Of a stretch of DNA of 64,000 nucleotides, positions 52,075-60,694 are shown one piece after another (the first letter of the stretch is position 1; every line of letters begins with the position of its first letter). A model generated the notes under the pieces. The model was not told the DNA's origin. It made no database searches and worked only from the letters and a program-made list of their open reading frames with translations. The translations under genes were made by a program, and so were the position numbers. This DNA comes from Haloplanus sp. XH21 (GTDB taxonomy: Archaea; Halobacteriota; Halobacteria; Halobacteriales; Haloferacaceae): NCBI RefSeq assembly GCF_023276355.1, contig NZ_JALLPL010000001.1:1116001-1180000 (forward strand), written 5' to 3'.

Positions 52075-52533
52075 TCAGTCGTCGTCGAAGTCGTCGATGC
52101 GCTCGGGTTCGAACTCGTCTTCCGGGCGCCCGGCCCGGTCGAGCACGGCGTCGGTGACGGTGATCGGGCAGTCACTCCGGACCGCGAGCGCGATGGCGTC
52201 GCTCGGGCGGGCGTCGAAGACGAACTTGCGAGGCTCGCCGTCGTCGTAGCGCTCCACGTCAACCTTGGCGTAGAACGTGCCGTCCGCGAGGTCGTCGATG
52301 CGGATACCGTCGACGACGCCGCCGAACTCCGTGAGCATCTCGACCAGCAGATCGTGGGTGAGCGGGCGCTCGAACGGCTCGCCCGACAGGCCCAGCTGGA
52401 TGGTTCGCGCCTGATCGGCCGTGATGACGATGGGGAGATACTCCTCCCGAGCGGTCAACAGGACCGCGGGAACGTTCGATCCGTCGTCGCTCGTGCCCAC
52501 CCCGATGCCGGCCACCTCGGCGGTGTGCTCCAT
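52075..52533 (-). CDS. DUF151 bifunctional nuclease family protein
   Basis: 152 residues. The BFN signature is ARPSDAIALAVRSDCPITV near residue 105, preceded by PIVITADQARTIQLGLSGEPFERPLTHDLL. In plants and bacteria members have RNase and DNase activity; in haloarchaea the role is unknown. Starts with ATG at 52533 (MEHTAEVAGIGVGTSDDG). Ends 48 bases before the thioesterase gene on the same strand, so co-transcription is possible. Confidence 0.82.
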   Translation of the reverse strand: MEHTAEVAGIGVGTSDDGSNVPAVLLTAREEYLPIVITADQARTIQLGLSGEPFERPLTHDLLVEMLTEFGGVVDGIRIDDLADGTFYAKVDVERYDDGEPRKFVFDARPSDAIALAVRSDCPITVTDAVLDRAGRPEDEFEPERIDDFDDD

Positions 52534-52581
52534 ACCGAGGGTTTGGTTCGGGGAGTATGAATAGCTACGGGGGTGGCGACG

Positions 52582-53217
52582 CTACCGCTGCCGGACGTAC
52601 CAGACCGCACCGACGAGCGCGAGCGTCGCGAGGCCGCCGAGGAAAAAGAGCAGGCCCGGCGGGAGTCCGCCGGCCGCGTCCGCTGCGGTCGGCGCCGTCT
52701 CCGTCGCCAGCGTGGACACCTCGCCGCCCCCGCCGTCGGCGCCCGCACCGCCCGTCTGGGCGAGCCCCGGAAGGGGGAGTTCGTCGAGATACCACTGGAC
52801 GAGGACGCTCGCGACGCCGAGCAGGCCGATAGCGCCGAGAAGGCTCTTGAGCGCGCTCTCGAGACCGCCGCTCTCGGCTTCGCTCCCGGCGAAGACCACG
52901 AGCGGCCGGTCGGCGGGGGCGAACACCCGCATCTCCCGGCCCTTCTCGGAGTAGATGGTGTCTATCTCCTCGATGAGGCCCGCGTCTTCGAGGTTGCCGA
53001 GATGGTACTGTGCGTTCTGGAGCGAGGTGTCGACACGCTCCGCCACGCCGGAGGGCGTGTCTGGGTCGTCGTGGAGGGTCGCGAGCACCTCTCGGGCGGT
53101 GTCCGAGGAGAGCGCCGACAGCAGGTCGTCGGCGTCCTCGTTGTCGAGACCGACGACACGGGGTTCGGCCTCCTCCGCCGCAGAGGTGTCGGGACGCGAG
53201 GGCAGCAAGTCTGCCAT
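52582..53217 (-). CDS. winged-helix (ArsR-like) protein with C-terminal membrane helices
   Basis: 211 residues. DDLLSALSSDTAREVLATLHDD and PSGVAERVDTSLQNAQYHLGNLEDAGLIEEI form a winged helix-turn-helix (about residues 30-85), with a wing continuing into YSEKGREMRVFAP. Two hydrophobic segments follow (SLLGAIGLLGVASVLVQWYL and GLLFFLGGLATLALVGAVWYV) separated by a Gly/Thr-rich linker. It is likely a DNA-binding protein anchored in the membrane. ATG 53217 is chosen over a further-upstream start. Confidence 0.78.
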   Translation of the reverse strand: MADLLPSRPDTSAAEEAEPRVVGLDNEDADDLLSALSSDTAREVLATLHDDPDTPSGVAERVDTSLQNAQYHLGNLEDAGLIEEIDTIYSEKGREMRVFAPADRPLVVFAGSEAESGGLESALKSLLGAIGLLGVASVLVQWYLDELPLPGLAQTGGAGADGGGGEVSTLATETAPTAADAAGGLPPGLLFFLGGLATLALVGAVWYVRQR

Positions 53218-53397
53218 AGCCACCGATACGGCACCGGGGTACAAAACCTTCCTCTCTCGGGTGGCGTTCTCCCCGGAGATGCCCCGATCTAAGTGGCCGC
53301 GACAGCACCGTTAACGCCGGAATTATGGCTCCTCAGCGCGTGTGAACGAGTCTCAGCGGAAAAGGGTAAGTGGGTGGAGGGCGTACGTAGAAACGCA

Positions 53398-53946
53398 ATG
53401 AGCACGCAAAAATCGGTCCGACAGCAGGCAGATTCGGTCGAAGCGACCGAGGCGCTCCGCCTCGAACAGGAGAAAGTAGAGCAGCTCGTCGAGGCGCTCA
53501 ACACCGACCTCGCCGCGACGTACGTCCTCTACCACCAGCTGAAAAAGCACCACTGGAACGTCGAAGGCGCGGAGTTCCGCGACCTCCACCTGTTCCTCGG
53601 CGACGCCGCCGCGGACGCCGAGGAAGCCGCGGACGAACTCGCGGAGCGCGCTCAGGCGCTCGGCGGCGTCCCGCTCGCGGGCGGCAAGCGGCTCGAAGAG
53701 AACGCCCCCGTCGACCCCGAGGGCGACGACGTCTACGACATCCGCACGTCGCTCCGGAACGACATGGAGATGTACGGCGACATCATCGAGACGGTGCGCG
53801 ACCACGTCGACCTCGCCGAAGGGCTCGGCGACCACGCCACGGCCGAACTCCTTCGGGAACAGCTCCTGACGCTCGAGGACCACGCTCACCACCTCGAACA
53901 CTACCTCGAGGACGACACCCTCGTCCTCGACTCGGCGACTCGCTAA
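53398..53946 (+). CDS. dpsA: Dps-family ferritin-like protein DpsA
   Basis: 182 residues. Ferroxidase residues are recognisable in YHQLKKHHWNVEGAEFRDLHLFLGDAAADAEEAADELAERA (His, Asp and Glu of the Dps di-iron site), and the C-terminal EDHAHHLEHYLE adds further His. Dps oxidises Fe(II) with peroxide and stores iron in a 12-subunit cage, protecting DNA. The haloarchaeal N-terminal tail MSTQKSVRQQADSVEATE precedes the core. It stands alone with a long upstream gap containing its promoter. Confidence 0.93.
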   Translation: MSTQKSVRQQADSVEATEALRLEQEKVEQLVEALNTDLAATYVLYHQLKKHHWNVEGAEFRDLHLFLGDAAADAEEAADELAERAQALGGVPLAGGKRLEENAPVDPEGDDVYDIRTSLRNDMEMYGDIIETVRDHVDLAEGLGDHATAELLREQLLTLEDHAHHLEHYLEDDTLVLDSATR

Positions 53947-54086
53947 CGGCCGCGTTCCTGCTGCCGGCCTCGACGGGCCGATTTTCTCCTCTCTTTCGAC
54001 GCCGACCAGCCATCCGTCTCTCAGACGGACCGGTGTCCGGTGTATCGACAGTCGGCGACCGCCGGCACTGACGTACTGCGGCCGCC

Positions 54087-55412
54087 TCAGTCGATAACTA
54101 CCACGCGCAGGTCGTTGACGTTCGTCCCCGTCGCGCCCGTGCTGATGACGGCGTTCCGGTCACGGAGATGGCCGAAGGCGTCGCTGTTGGCGAGCGCTTC
54201 GCGCGCGGCCGGCACGTCGTCGACCGTGTCGCTGTCGACGATGGCGCCCGCGAAGTCGCTGCTGCCGTCGCGGCCGTCGGTGTCGACGGATGCGAGCGTC
54301 ACGTCGTCGGGGAGTTCGACCGCCGCCGCGAGCGCGAAGTCGGCGTTCGGGCCGCCCACGCCGTCACCGCGAACGGTCGCCGTGGCCTCGCCGCCCGAGA
54401 GGACGACCGCCGGCGGGTCGATCGGATTCCCCGTCGATAGCACCTCCTCGGCGACGGCGACGTGGGTCAGCGCCGCCTCGCGGGCCTCGCCGCGGACGGA
54501 CGACGAGAGCACGCAGGGGTGGTAGCCCCGGTCGCGCGCCACCTCGCGCGCGGCGTCGATGGCCGTGAAGGTGTCCGCGAGCACGTGGTTCGTCACGCGG
54601 TCGAAGATCGGGTCGTCGGGACCCGGCGTCTCGGGGAGGTCGCCCGCCGCGCCCAGATCCAGTCGCTCCCACACCGACCGTGGCGGGTCGACGCCGTAGC
54701 GCTCCAGCACGTCGAGCGCGTCGGCGTACGTGGAGCCGTCCGGCGCGGTCGGCCCGCTGGCGATGACGCTCAGATCGTTGCCGACGACGTCGCTGAAGAC
54801 GAGGCTGGCGACCGTCGCCGGCGCGGCGAGTTGCGCGAGACCGCCACCCTTGAGCGTCGAGAGGTGTTTGCGCACGGCGTTGAGGTCGCCGATCTCCGCG
54901 CCCGCGTCGAGGAGCGCGTCGGTCGTCGCCTGGAGGTCCTCGAGGGTGATGCCGTCGGCGGGGGCGGGCAACAGTGCGCTCCCACCGCCCGTGATGATCG
55001 CGAGCACGAGCGTCCGGTCGTCGGCGTCGGCGACGAGTTCCTGGATGCGCTCGGTGCCCTCGACGCCCGCCTGACTGGGGACGGGGTGGTCGCCGCGCAG
55101 GCGATCGATGCGGTCGCCATCGCTCGGATCGGGCGTGACCACGACCCCGGCGTCGAGCCGGCCGCCGAGGACCGATTCGAGCGCATCGGCCACGCCGTCG
55201 GCCGCCTTTCCGCCGCCCACGGCGATGATGCGGTCGACGTTAGAGAGATCATACGTCGCGTCGCCGACGTGGAGCCGGTCGTCGTCGAGGCGGATCGACT
55301 CGGCGACGACGCGCTCCGGTCGCGCGGCCTCGATGCCCGTTTCGAGACAGGCCAGCGCCGTCTCGCGGCCACGGGTCGATGCCAGGGCTGCCGCGTTCTC
55401 GATGGAGGCCAT
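54087..55412 (-). CDS. glycerate 2-kinase / hydroxypyruvate reductase-type (MOFRL) enzyme
   Basis: 441 residues. IIAVGGGKAADGVADAL, DHPVPSQAGVEGTERIQELV, AIITGGGSALLPAPADGI and VLSGGEATATVRGDGVGGPNAD are the glycerate kinase (GckA/MOFRL) signatures, ending AVISTGATGTNVNDL. It phosphorylates glycerate with ATP and may belong to a semi-phosphorylative sugar route. The ATG at 55412 is 52 bases from the divergent TraB gene. Confidence 0.9.
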   Translation of the reverse strand: MASIENAAALASTRGRETALACLETGIEAARPERVVAESIRLDDDRLHVGDATYDLSNVDRIIAVGGGKAADGVADALESVLGGRLDAGVVVTPDPSDGDRIDRLRGDHPVPSQAGVEGTERIQELVADADDRTLVLAIITGGGSALLPAPADGITLEDLQATTDALLDAGAEIGDLNAVRKHLSTLKGGGLAQLAAPATVASLVFSDVVGNDLSVIASGPTAPDGSTYADALDVLERYGVDPPRSVWERLDLGAAGDLPETPGPDDPIFDRVTNHVLADTFTAIDAAREVARDRGYHPCVLSSSVRGEAREAALTHVAVAEEVLSTGNPIDPPAVVLSGGEATATVRGDGVGGPNADFALAAAVELPDDVTLASVDTDGRDGSSDFAGAIVDSDTVDDVPAAREALANSDAFGHLRDRNAVISTGATGTNVNDLRVVVID

Positions 55413-55464
55413 ACCCCTGCCTCTCTCCGACAAGGGTAAAAAGCGTGCCATAGTACCGCGACCA

Positions 55465-57144
55465 ATGAGCGATCACGGGGCGTCGTCGGGCGAGGGGAGT
55501 ATCCGCGTGGTGGGGACGGCCCACGTCTCGGCCGACAGCGTCCGCGAGGTCGAGGACGCGATCGAAACCGACCGTCCGGACGTGGTCGCCGTGGAACTCG
55601 ACGAGGGGCGCTTTCGCCAGATGCGCGGCGAGACGCCCGACGACATCGAACCCGGCGACCTGTTGCGCGGCAACACCGTCTTCCAGTTTCTCGCCTACTG
55701 GATGCTGTCGTACGTGCAGGCGCGTCTCGGCGAGCAGTTCGACATCGAACCCGGCGCGGACATGATGGCCGCGGTGGAGACGGCCGAGGACCTCGGCATC
55801 GACGTGGCGCTGGTCGACCGCGACATCCAGACCACGATCCAGCGGTTCTGGGCGCGCATGGGGTTTCTGGAGAAGGCTCGCCTCGTCGGCGGTCTCGCCT
55901 TCGGCGTCACCGACGCCCGGGGTATCGGCCTCGCCCTCGGTGTCGCCGCCGGAATTATCGCCGGGCCGCTGCTGGGCCTGTTCGGACCGTCGCTCGGTCT
56001 CACGCTCCCCGTCCTCACGCGTATCACGGGCGGAGTGGTGCTCGCGCTGGGCGTCGGCTTCGTCGCCAAGACCCTCGCCGACGCGTCCCTCGACCCGAAC
56101 GACGCGCTCCTGGCAGGCGCGGGCGCCGGCGTCGCCGTCGGCCTGCTCGGCGGCGTCGGTCTCGGCCTCGCGGACGGCGTCGTTTCGAGCTATCTGGGCC
56201 CGTTCGTCGCCCGCGTGGTCGGGAGCCTCACGCTGGGTCTCGCGGGCGGCGTCGCCGTCGGTCTGCTCGGTGGCGTGATCGCCGACCGCGCCGGCTACGG
56301 CCGCGTCGCGACCGACGACCTCGACGATGTCGATCTGGCGGATCTCACCGACGCCGACGTGGTGAGCGTCATGATGGAGGAGTTCCGCTCGTTCAGCCCC
56401 GCCGGCGCGCGCGCCCTCATCGACGAGCGCGACGCGTACATCGCCCACGAACTCGTCGCGCTCCGTGAGGCGGGCAAGGATGTCGTGGCGGTGGTCGGCG
56501 CGGGCCACCGCGAAGGAATCGAGGGCTATCTCGCGGCTCCCGAGACGCTGCCGCCCTGGGAGTCGCTGGTCGGCACCGACTCCGGCGGCGGCGTCCCCTG
56601 GCTGAAAGCCGTCGGTATCCTCGTCTCCGTCGGCTTCGTCGCTTTCTTCGCGCTGCTGGCGATGGCGGGCGTCCGCGACGGCTTCCTCCTCCGGCTTTTC
56701 GCCGCGTGGTTCGTCGTCAACGGCGTCTTCGCGGCCGGGCTCGCCAAGCTCGCCGGCGCGCGCTGGTCGTCGACGGCCGTCGGCGGCCTCGTCGCCTGGA
56801 TGACGTCGATCAACCCCCTGCTCGCGCCGGGGTGGTTCACGGGCTACGTCGAACTCCGGCACACGCCGGTCAACGTCTCCGACATCGGTCGCCTCAACGA
56901 GCTCCTCGGCGACGAGGAGACGCCCATCCGCGAACTGATCGGGCAGATGTTCGACGTGCCACTCTTTCGGCTCATCATGATCGTCGCGATGACGAACGTC
57001 GGAAGCATGATCGCGAGTCTGCTCTTTGCGGTCTACGTCCTGCCGCTGTTCGCGACGGAAATCGGCGGGGTCGGGGGCGTCTCGCGGCTCATGCTCGAAG
57101 GCGCGCGCAACAGCGCCGAACTGCTCTGGAGGACCGTCGCGTGA
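55465..57144 (+). CDS. TraB-family membrane protein
   Basis: 559 residues. The N-terminal TraB domain has VVGTAHVSADSVREVEDAIE and VVAVELDEGRFRQMRG, the GTAHVS signature with the paired Glu. About residues 155-280 are three to four glycine-rich hydrophobic segments, then VGAGHREGIEGYL completes the domain, and five C-terminal helices follow. TraB relatives have been proposed as proteases or pheromone-shutdown proteins, without proof here. The last bases overlap the GTG start of the next gene, coupling it to an M50-type protease. Confidence 0.82.
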   Translation: MSDHGASSGEGSIRVVGTAHVSADSVREVEDAIETDRPDVVAVELDEGRFRQMRGETPDDIEPGDLLRGNTVFQFLAYWMLSYVQARLGEQFDIEPGADMMAAVETAEDLGIDVALVDRDIQTTIQRFWARMGFLEKARLVGGLAFGVTDARGIGLALGVAAGIIAGPLLGLFGPSLGLTLPVLTRITGGVVLALGVGFVAKTLADASLDPNDALLAGAGAGVAVGLLGGVGLGLADGVVSSYLGPFVARVVGSLTLGLAGGVAVGLLGGVIADRAGYGRVATDDLDDVDLADLTDADVVSVMMEEFRSFSPAGARALIDERDAYIAHELVALREAGKDVVAVVGAGHREGIEGYLAAPETLPPWESLVGTDSGGGVPWLKAVGILVSVGFVAFFALLAMAGVRDGFLLRLFAAWFVVNGVFAAGLAKLAGARWSSTAVGGLVAWMTSINPLLAPGWFTGYVELRHTPVNVSDIGRLNELLGDEETPIRELIGQMFDVPLFRLIMIVAMTNVGSMIASLLFAVYVLPLFATEIGGVGGVSRLMLEGARNSAELLWRTVA

Positions 57145-57770
57145 GCCTCCAGTTCAGTTCGCGCGAACTCACGGATCTAGCTATCGCGTGGGTCGCCCTC
57201 GGCGTCGCCTTCGCCATCTTCTTCGAGGGTGGCGGAAGCCAGGCCATCTCGCGGCTCCTCGACGAGGGTCTCGTCCTCCCGCTAGTCGTCAGCCTCGTCA
57301 CTGCCGGGCTTGGCTTTCTCCTGCACGAACTCGCCCACAAGGTGGTCGCGGTCCGCTTCGATCAGGTCGCGGAGTTCCGCGCCGACTACGGCATGCTCTT
57401 TCTGGCCATCATGAGCGCGCTCGTCGGCTTCCTCTTTGCCGCGCCGGGCGCCGTCCACCACCGCGGCCGTCTCACCGAGCGCGAACACGGTCTCATCGCG
57501 CTTGCCGGTCCCGTGACGAACGGCCTGCTCGCGCTGGCGTTCGCGCCCGTCTACGTCGCCGGCGTCCTAGGTGGCTCGCCACTGATCGCCCTGCTCGGTG
57601 GCCGCGGCGTCGCCATCAACCTCTTTCTGGCGGCGTTCAACCTCATCCCGTTCGGCGGCCTCGACGGCCGGACCGTACTGAACTGGAGCAACGTCGTCTT
57701 CGCGCTTGCGTTCCTCCCTGCGGCCGCCATCACGTTGTACGTCGTGTTCGTCCTCGGCGTCGGGTTCTGA
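57141..57770 (+). CDS. M50-like site-2 protease family membrane protein
   Basis: 209 residues, GTG start inside the TraB stop (GTGA) with GGAGG eleven bases upstream. LGFLLHELAHKVVAVRF carries HExxH (HELAH) within a membrane helix, and NLIPFGGLDGRTVLNW supplies the Asp-containing second metal site (the NPDG-like motif). HELAHKVVA and the G-L-D-G pattern are usual for small archaeal S2P-like proteases. The substrate is unknown; coupling to TraB suggests a joint membrane role. Confidence 0.84.
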   Translation: MSLQFSSRELTDLAIAWVALGVAFAIFFEGGGSQAISRLLDEGLVLPLVVSLVTAGLGFLLHELAHKVVAVRFDQVAEFRADYGMLFLAIMSALVGFLFAAPGAVHHRGRLTEREHGLIALAGPVTNGLLALAFAPVYVAGVLGGSPLIALLGGRGVAINLFLAAFNLIPFGGLDGRTVLNWSNVVFALAFLPAAAITLYVVFVLGVGF

Positions 57771-57835
57771 CCCGTCAAGATCACGTGACTGTCTTCCATT
57801 CCCACGCTGCGTCCTTGTTCCGAACCCTTTTGCTG

Positions 57836-57849
57836 ACTGACCGGTCAGT
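57836..57849. promoter_or_regulatory. perfect palindromic operator of the TetR regulator
   Basis: ACTGACCGGTCAGT is a perfect 14-base palindrome ending six bases before the tetR ATG at 57856. It lies just downstream of an AT-rich CCTTTT at about 57826-57831, 25-30 bases before the start. A repressor bound here would block transcription of itself and the MATE gene behind it. It is the best operator candidate in the window. Confidence 0.75.
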
Positions 57850-57855
57850 TATGAC

Positions 57856-58458
57856 ATGGCCGATTCGGTCCCCTCCACCACCGACGACATCATGTGCGCG
57901 ACGTATCGCGCCCTCTGTCGGCACGGCTACGCCGAGCTGACGATGCAGGACATCGCCGACGAGTGGTCGAAGAGCAAGGCTGCCCTTCACTACCACTACG
58001 ACACCAAGCGTGGCCTCCTCCTCGCCTTTCTCGACCATCTCTACGAGAACTACACCGACCGCGTGGTTGCCCCGGAGAACGAGGCGCCCCGCGACCGCCT
58101 GTTGGCGTTGCTCGACGCCGCGCTCAACCCGCCGCGGACGGATTCGACGCGCGAACTGCGGACCGCGCTGTTCGAGGTGAAAGCGCAGGCGCCCTACGAC
58201 GAGGCGTTCCGCGAGCGACTGCAGCGGTTCGACCGCTATCTCCACGACCGGGTTCGGAACGTCGTCGGCGACGGCGTGGAGACGGGCGCGTTCCGCGACG
58301 ATGTCGACCCGGAGTCGACGGCGACGCTCCTCGTCACCCTCGTCAACGGCGCTCACTCCCGGCGCATCACCCTCGGTGACGACGCTGGCGTCCGTGAGGC
58401 GATTCGCACACATATCGATGAACGACTCGTCGACGCGGGCACGGAGGGAGAGCAATGA
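57856..58458 (+). CDS. TetR/AcrR-family transcriptional regulator
   Basis: 200 residues. The N-terminal helix-turn-helix is CATYRALCRHGYAELTMQDIADEWSKSKAALHYHYDTKRGLLLAF (about residues 14-58), the classic TetR pattern. The C-terminal ligand domain (LFEVKAQAPYDEAFRERLQRFDRY) is unassigned. Its ATG follows the palindromic operator, and the MATE gene overlaps its stop by ATGA. It very likely represses this two-gene unit and releases on binding a toxic compound. Confidence 0.9.
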   Translation: MADSVPSTTDDIMCATYRALCRHGYAELTMQDIADEWSKSKAALHYHYDTKRGLLLAFLDHLYENYTDRVVAPENEAPRDRLLALLDAALNPPRTDSTRELRTALFEVKAQAPYDEAFRERLQRFDRYLHDRVRNVVGDGVETGAFRDDVDPESTATLLVTLVNGAHSRRITLGDDAGVREAIRTHIDERLVDAGTEGEQ

Positions 58459-59867
58459 AACTCAGCGATGTCTTCAAATCCCGCGGGGAGTTCGACTTAA
58501 CCTCCGGTGACATAGGGCTACCACTGTTCTATCTCTCCCTTCCCATCGTCATCACCAATCTGCTCCAAACGGCGTACAATCTCGCCGACACCTTCTGGAT
58601 CGGGCAGTACAGCACGGAGGCCCTCGCGGCCATCAGTTTCGCCTTCCCGATGGTCTTTCTCATCATCTCGTTGGGGATGGGACTGGCCGTCGCGGGCAGC
58701 ATTCTCGTCGCGCAGTTCACGGGTGCAGATGAGACGGAAGAAGCGGAATACGCTGCCTCACAGACGGTCGGCTACGCGGCCATCGCGTCGGTGCTCGTCG
58801 GCGCCGTCGCCTACGTCTTCGTCGGCGATGTGCTTGATCTGCTTGGTGCCTCTCCTGACGTGTTGACCCTCGCAACGGCGTACATGGAGATCATCTCGCT
58901 TGGCATCTTCTTCATGTTCGGGTTTCTGGTCTTCGTCTCGCTCATGCGAGGCTACGGCGACACCATCACCCCGATGCTCGTGATGCTCGGATCCGTCGTC
59001 CTCAACATCGTCCTCGATCCCCTGCTCATCTTCGGCTGGGGCCCCTTCCCGCAGTGGGGCATCGAAGGTGCGGCCATCGCCACCGTCTTCTCGCGCGGAT
59101 TGGCGCTCGTGGTTGGTCTCTGGATCATGCTCTCCGGGCGCCGTGGCGTCCGCATCCGCCCGAAGGATGTCGTCCCCGACCTGGCCTACGGCCGAAAACT
59201 CGTCCGTATCGGCGTGCCCGCGTCCGTCGAGGGCACCGGCCAGGCCGTCGCGATCAACCTCCTCATGTTCATCGTCGGCACGTTCGCGACGCCGGTGGTG
59301 GCGGCGTTCGGGATCGGCGTCCGCGTCTTTTCGGTGGTCTTCCTGCCCGCCATCGCCGTCGCCCGCGGTGTCGAGACGATGGCCGGCCAGAACATCGGTG
59401 CCGGTAAGCCGGACCGGGCGGCACTGGCTGCCGGCGTCGCCGCCCGGACGACATTCGTCGTTCTCACGGCCGCAGGTGTCGTCACGTGGCTCTTCGCCGA
59501 TCCCCTCGTTGGCCTGTTTACGAACGACACGCAGGTCATCGAGGTCGGCTCGACCTTCCTCCGCTACGTCGCGCCCTCCTTCGGGTTCATCGGCATCATG
59601 CGCTCGTATAATGGGGCCTTTCGTGGGGCTGGTCGAACGCTCACCGCCGCCGCCGTCGCCGTGACGATGCTCGGCGGGATTCGCCTCCCTATCGCCTGGT
59701 TTGCCTCCCGCATTATGGGGCCGCCGGGCATCTGGATGTCCTTCCTGATATCCAACGTCGTCGGCGCTGTCATGGCGTATCTCTGGTTCCGCCGCGGGAC
59801 CTGGCGCTCCGGTGAGCCCGGCGGGCAGAACGTCTCGCCCGTCGCCGACGAACCCGCCGACGACTGA
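58455..59867 (+). CDS. MATE-family multidrug efflux transporter
   Basis: 470 residues with 12 predicted helices. Features are PIVITNLLQTAYNLADTFWIGQYSTEALAAI at the start, MVFLIISLGMGLAVAGSILVAQFTGAD and GVPASVEGTGQAV at the pseudo-repeat, and VVAAFGIGVRVFSVVFLPAIAVARGVETMAGQNIGA. It uses ion gradients to export drugs or cationic compounds. Start overlaps the tetR stop and has GGAGG eight bases upstream, so both are translated together. Confidence 0.9.
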   Translation: MKLSDVFKSRGEFDLTSGDIGLPLFYLSLPIVITNLLQTAYNLADTFWIGQYSTEALAAISFAFPMVFLIISLGMGLAVAGSILVAQFTGADETEEAEYAASQTVGYAAIASVLVGAVAYVFVGDVLDLLGASPDVLTLATAYMEIISLGIFFMFGFLVFVSLMRGYGDTITPMLVMLGSVVLNIVLDPLLIFGWGPFPQWGIEGAAIATVFSRGLALVVGLWIMLSGRRGVRIRPKDVVPDLAYGRKLVRIGVPASVEGTGQAVAINLLMFIVGTFATPVVAAFGIGVRVFSVVFLPAIAVARGVETMAGQNIGAGKPDRAALAAGVAARTTFVVLTAAGVVTWLFADPLVGLFTNDTQVIEVGSTFLRYVAPSFGFIGIMRSYNGAFRGAGRTLTAAAVAVTMLGGIRLPIAWFASRIMGPPGIWMSFLISNVVGAVMAYLWFRRGTWRSGEPGGQNVSPVADEPADD

Positions 59868-59950
59868 CGCTGCCCACCGAGGCGGGACACCCCCGCTCAC
59901 GCCCTCCGACGGGATGATAGTATAAGTGACCCCCTCGCGTACGGCCGCTC

Positions 59951-60694
59951 ATGTCGACGGACTCAACCCGCGATCCATCCTTTCGTATCTCCGATCAGAT
60001 GTCCCCATCGACGACGGTGGTCGCCGGGTTCTCGGCGTACGGTCTCGCCGGGTTGACCGCCGCCGACTACCTCGTCGACCACCTCGACTTGGTGGAGACG
60101 GGCCACGTCACCGCCGCATCGCTGCCCTCCATCACGCCGTTCGAGGACGGCCGCCCGCGACACCATTCGCGGTTCTTCTCGCGACCTGACCTGGACCTGA
60201 CCGTCCTCGTCAACGAACTGTTTCTGCCCACCTGGGCAACGGACCCCTTCGCCGATGCCCTGCTCGACTGGACCGACGAACACGACGTTACGGAGATGCT
60301 GGTCCTCTCGGGCGTCCCCTACGCTCACGGTCCGGACGAACACGCCACGTTCTACGTCGCCTCCGACGACTACCGGACCCACCGCCTCGCCGATGCCGAC
60401 ATCCAGCCCATGGCGAAAGGGTTTCTCGACGGTGTCAACGGTGCGCTCATGTACCGCGGGATCGAATCCGCGCTCCGAACCGGCGTCTTCGTGACGCCCG
60501 TCCACGCCCAGGTGCCGGACGTGGCGGCTGCCGTCCGCCTCGTCGAGGCGTTCGAGCGCGTCTACGACCTCGGCGTCGACGCCGGGCCGCTGACGGAGTT
60601 CGCCCACACCGTCGAGCAGTATTATCAGGAGCTGGCTGCTCGCCACGCCGCCGTCGAGGAGGCACAGGTGCCGGAAGATCGGATGTATATGTGA
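59951..60694 (+). CDS. PAC2-family proteasome assembly chaperone-like protein
   Basis: 247 residues. VVAGFSAYGLAGLTAADYLVDHLDL is the PAC2 signature, followed by LTVLVNELFLPTW and MLVLSGVPYAHGPDEH. The first half follows the alpha-beta fold of archaeal PbaA/PbaB-type chaperones, which bind proteasome subunits or serve related assembly roles. The C-terminal helix VEQYYQELAARHAAVEEA is present. Stop meets the stop of the converging corA gene directly. Confidence 0.84.
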   Translation: MSTDSTRDPSFRISDQMSPSTTVVAGFSAYGLAGLTAADYLVDHLDLVETGHVTAASLPSITPFEDGRPRHHSRFFSRPDLDLTVLVNELFLPTWATDPFADALLDWTDEHDVTEMLVLSGVPYAHGPDEHATFYVASDDYRTHRLADADIQPMAKGFLDGVNGALMYRGIESALRTGVFVTPVHAQVPDVAAAVRLVEAFERVYDLGVDAGPLTEFAHTVEQYYQELAARHAAVEEAQVPEDRMYM

